Assembly (NCBI GenBank): GCA_007122945.1
Contig: SKSP01000341.1
Coordinates: forward strand, 1-5,818
Source of the DNA: Ilumatobacteraceae bacterium
Lineage (GTDB): Bacteria; Actinomycetota; Acidimicrobiia; Acidimicrobiales; Ilumatobacteraceae
Length of the DNA stretch: 5,818 bases
Reading direction: 5' to 3'
Both the position numbers and the translations under genes were made by a program. The notes beneath the pieces were generated by a model. The model had not been told where the DNA came from. It saw nothing but the letters and a program-made list of their open reading frames with translations, and searched no databases. This document shows, one piece after another, positions 5,220 through 5,818 of the stretch (position 1 is its first letter; every line of letters starts with the position of its first letter).

Positions 5220-5818
5220 ATGTCGGGTCGGTCGGGTGTGGTGAGGTCCCGTTGGGCGGCGATCGGTGCTGCGGTGGCGGTGACGCTCGGTGCCGGTGCG
5301 GGGTTGGGTTTCGTGTCGGCGTCGGGGTCGCCGCCGTCGTCGTTCGTGTCGATCACGCCGGAGCGGATCCTGGACACCCGTGACGGGGTGGGGATCGGAC
5401 TGTCGGGTCCGTTCGTGTCGGCGGACGGTCGTGATCTGCAGGTGACGGGGGAGGTGCCGACGGCGTCGGTGCCCAAGGTCGTGGTGCCCGACGGGGCGGC
5501 GGCGGTGTCGTTGAACGTGACGGTGGTGCAGCCGACGGCAGCCGGGTTCGTGTCGGTGCGCCCGGCGGGGACGCCGGGTGCGCCCGAGACGTCGAACCTG
5601 AACTTCGAGGCGGGTGCGATCGTGCCGAACGCGGTGAACGTGGCGTTGTCGGCCGGTGGTGCGATCGAGCTGACGTACGACGCGTTCGGCACGCCGGGCC
5701 CGACGGCCGACCTGTTGGTCGACGTGTTGGGCTACTTCGTCGAGGGCAGCGGCGTCCCCGGCCCCGAAGGCCCCCAGGGCCCGGAGGGCCCGCAGGGTCC
5801 ACAGGGTGACCCGGCCCC
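5220..5818 (+). CDS. Secreted actinobacterial surface protein with collagen-like tail, cut by the right edge
   Basis: The visible 199 residues begin with a Sec signal peptide: basic n-region with R4, R9 and R11, hydrophobic core about 13-32 (AAIGAAVAVTLGAGAGLGFV), and likely cleavage after VSA at 34. A beta-rich module follows (about 42-175), beginning FVSITPERILDTRDG and containing VSLNVTVVQPTAAGFVSVRP, SNLNFEAGAIVPNAVNVAL and TADLLVDVLGYF. I recognise this pattern from many exported proteins of Acidimicrobiia and some streptomycetes; its function is not established. From G178 the chain becomes Gly-X-Y triplets (GVP GPE GPQ ...) that run off the edge. No transmembrane or sorting anchor is visible because the C-terminus is missing. 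Codons are dominated by GTG, TCG and GCG through the module, unlike the C-richer recG, and turn C-rich in the collagen part. It sits where conserved recG neighbours might be expected, separated by a terminator and its own strong ribosome site. A role in adhesion or the envelope is a guess. Confidence 0.88.
   Translation, partial: MSGRSGVVRSRWAAIGAAVAVTLGAGAGLGFVSASGSPPSSFVSITPERILDTRDGVGIGLSGPFVSADGRDLQVTGEVPTASVPKVVVPDGAAAVSLNVTVVQPTAAGFVSVRPAGTPGAPETSNLNFEAGAIVPNAVNVALSAGGAIELTYDAFGTPGPTADLLVDVLGYFVEGSGVPGPEGPQGPEGPQGPQGDPA
5751..5818 (+). repeat. Collagen-like Gly-X-Y repeat, beginning of the tract
   Basis: Seven consecutive Gly-X-Y triplets (GVP, GPE, GPQ, GPE, GPQ, GPQ, GDP) are encoded as near-identical 9-bp units. 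Pro in X and Glu or Gln in Y is typical of bacterial collagen-like proteins, which form triple helices without hydroxyproline. The tract continues past the edge, so its length is unknown; such DNA is prone to slippage and copy-number change. Confidence 0.85.

Noticed and set aside
5135..5692. 185-codon minus-strand frame opposite the exported protein
   Set aside because: The plus strand has a ribosome site, a signal peptide and a recognised module; the minus frame is Thr/Pro-rich with none of these.
5751..5818. Short near-identical 9-bp units considered as a CRISPR or non-coding tandem repeat
   Set aside because: They are in frame with the upstream coding sequence and encode Gly-X-Y triplets; there are no spacers.

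Overview
The window is very GC-rich, with dense long antisense ORFs, mycobacterial-style TANNNT -10 elements and actinobacterial protein variants. The best guess is a high-GC actinobacterium, probably class Acidimicrobiia (Ilumatobacter-like). The clearest hint is the exported protein at the right edge, whose 'ILDTR ... NVTVVQPTAAGF ... DLLVDVLGYF' module I associate with that class. The assignment is inference from memory, not a search.

Layout. Leftmost on the minus strand is the 5' part of pckG (GTP-dependent PEP carboxykinase, running off the left edge), preceded by a 150-nt spacer. Upstream of it, also on the minus strand, is a tight two-gene unit. It consists of rpmB (ribosomal protein L28, four-cysteine zinc form) followed after 6 nt by a small protein resembling a cold-shock domain. 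A 204-nt divergent spacer (937-1140) holds a candidate rpmB promoter, a leader hairpin, a 15-bp direct repeat, and a -10 element placed so that the next gene is probably translated from a leaderless mRNA. On the plus strand follow a DAK2/YloV (FakA-type) kinase and, 10 nt later, recG. The rpmB / yloV-fakA / recG neighbourhood is a known conserved association in Gram-positive bacteria. No fatty-acid-binding FakB/DegV partner is in the window.

After recG a 211-nt spacer (5009-5219) holds a perfect 16-bp hairpin with internally palindromic arms, a decayed second copy of part of it exactly 64 bp downstream, and a 7-5-7 inverted repeat. It leads into a well-started gene for a secreted protein with a signal peptide, one actinobacterial surface module and a collagen-like Gly-X-Y tract that runs off the right edge.

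The genes up to recG are housekeeping: gluconeogenesis, translation, probable acyl-phosphate or lipid metabolism, and replication-fork rescue. The accessory part starts after recG. I see no defence system, transposase, CRISPR array or RNA gene. The observations most worth following are the post-recG repeat/hairpin cluster, the palindrome in front of the collagen-like gene, and the degenerate cold-shock-like protein coupled to L28.
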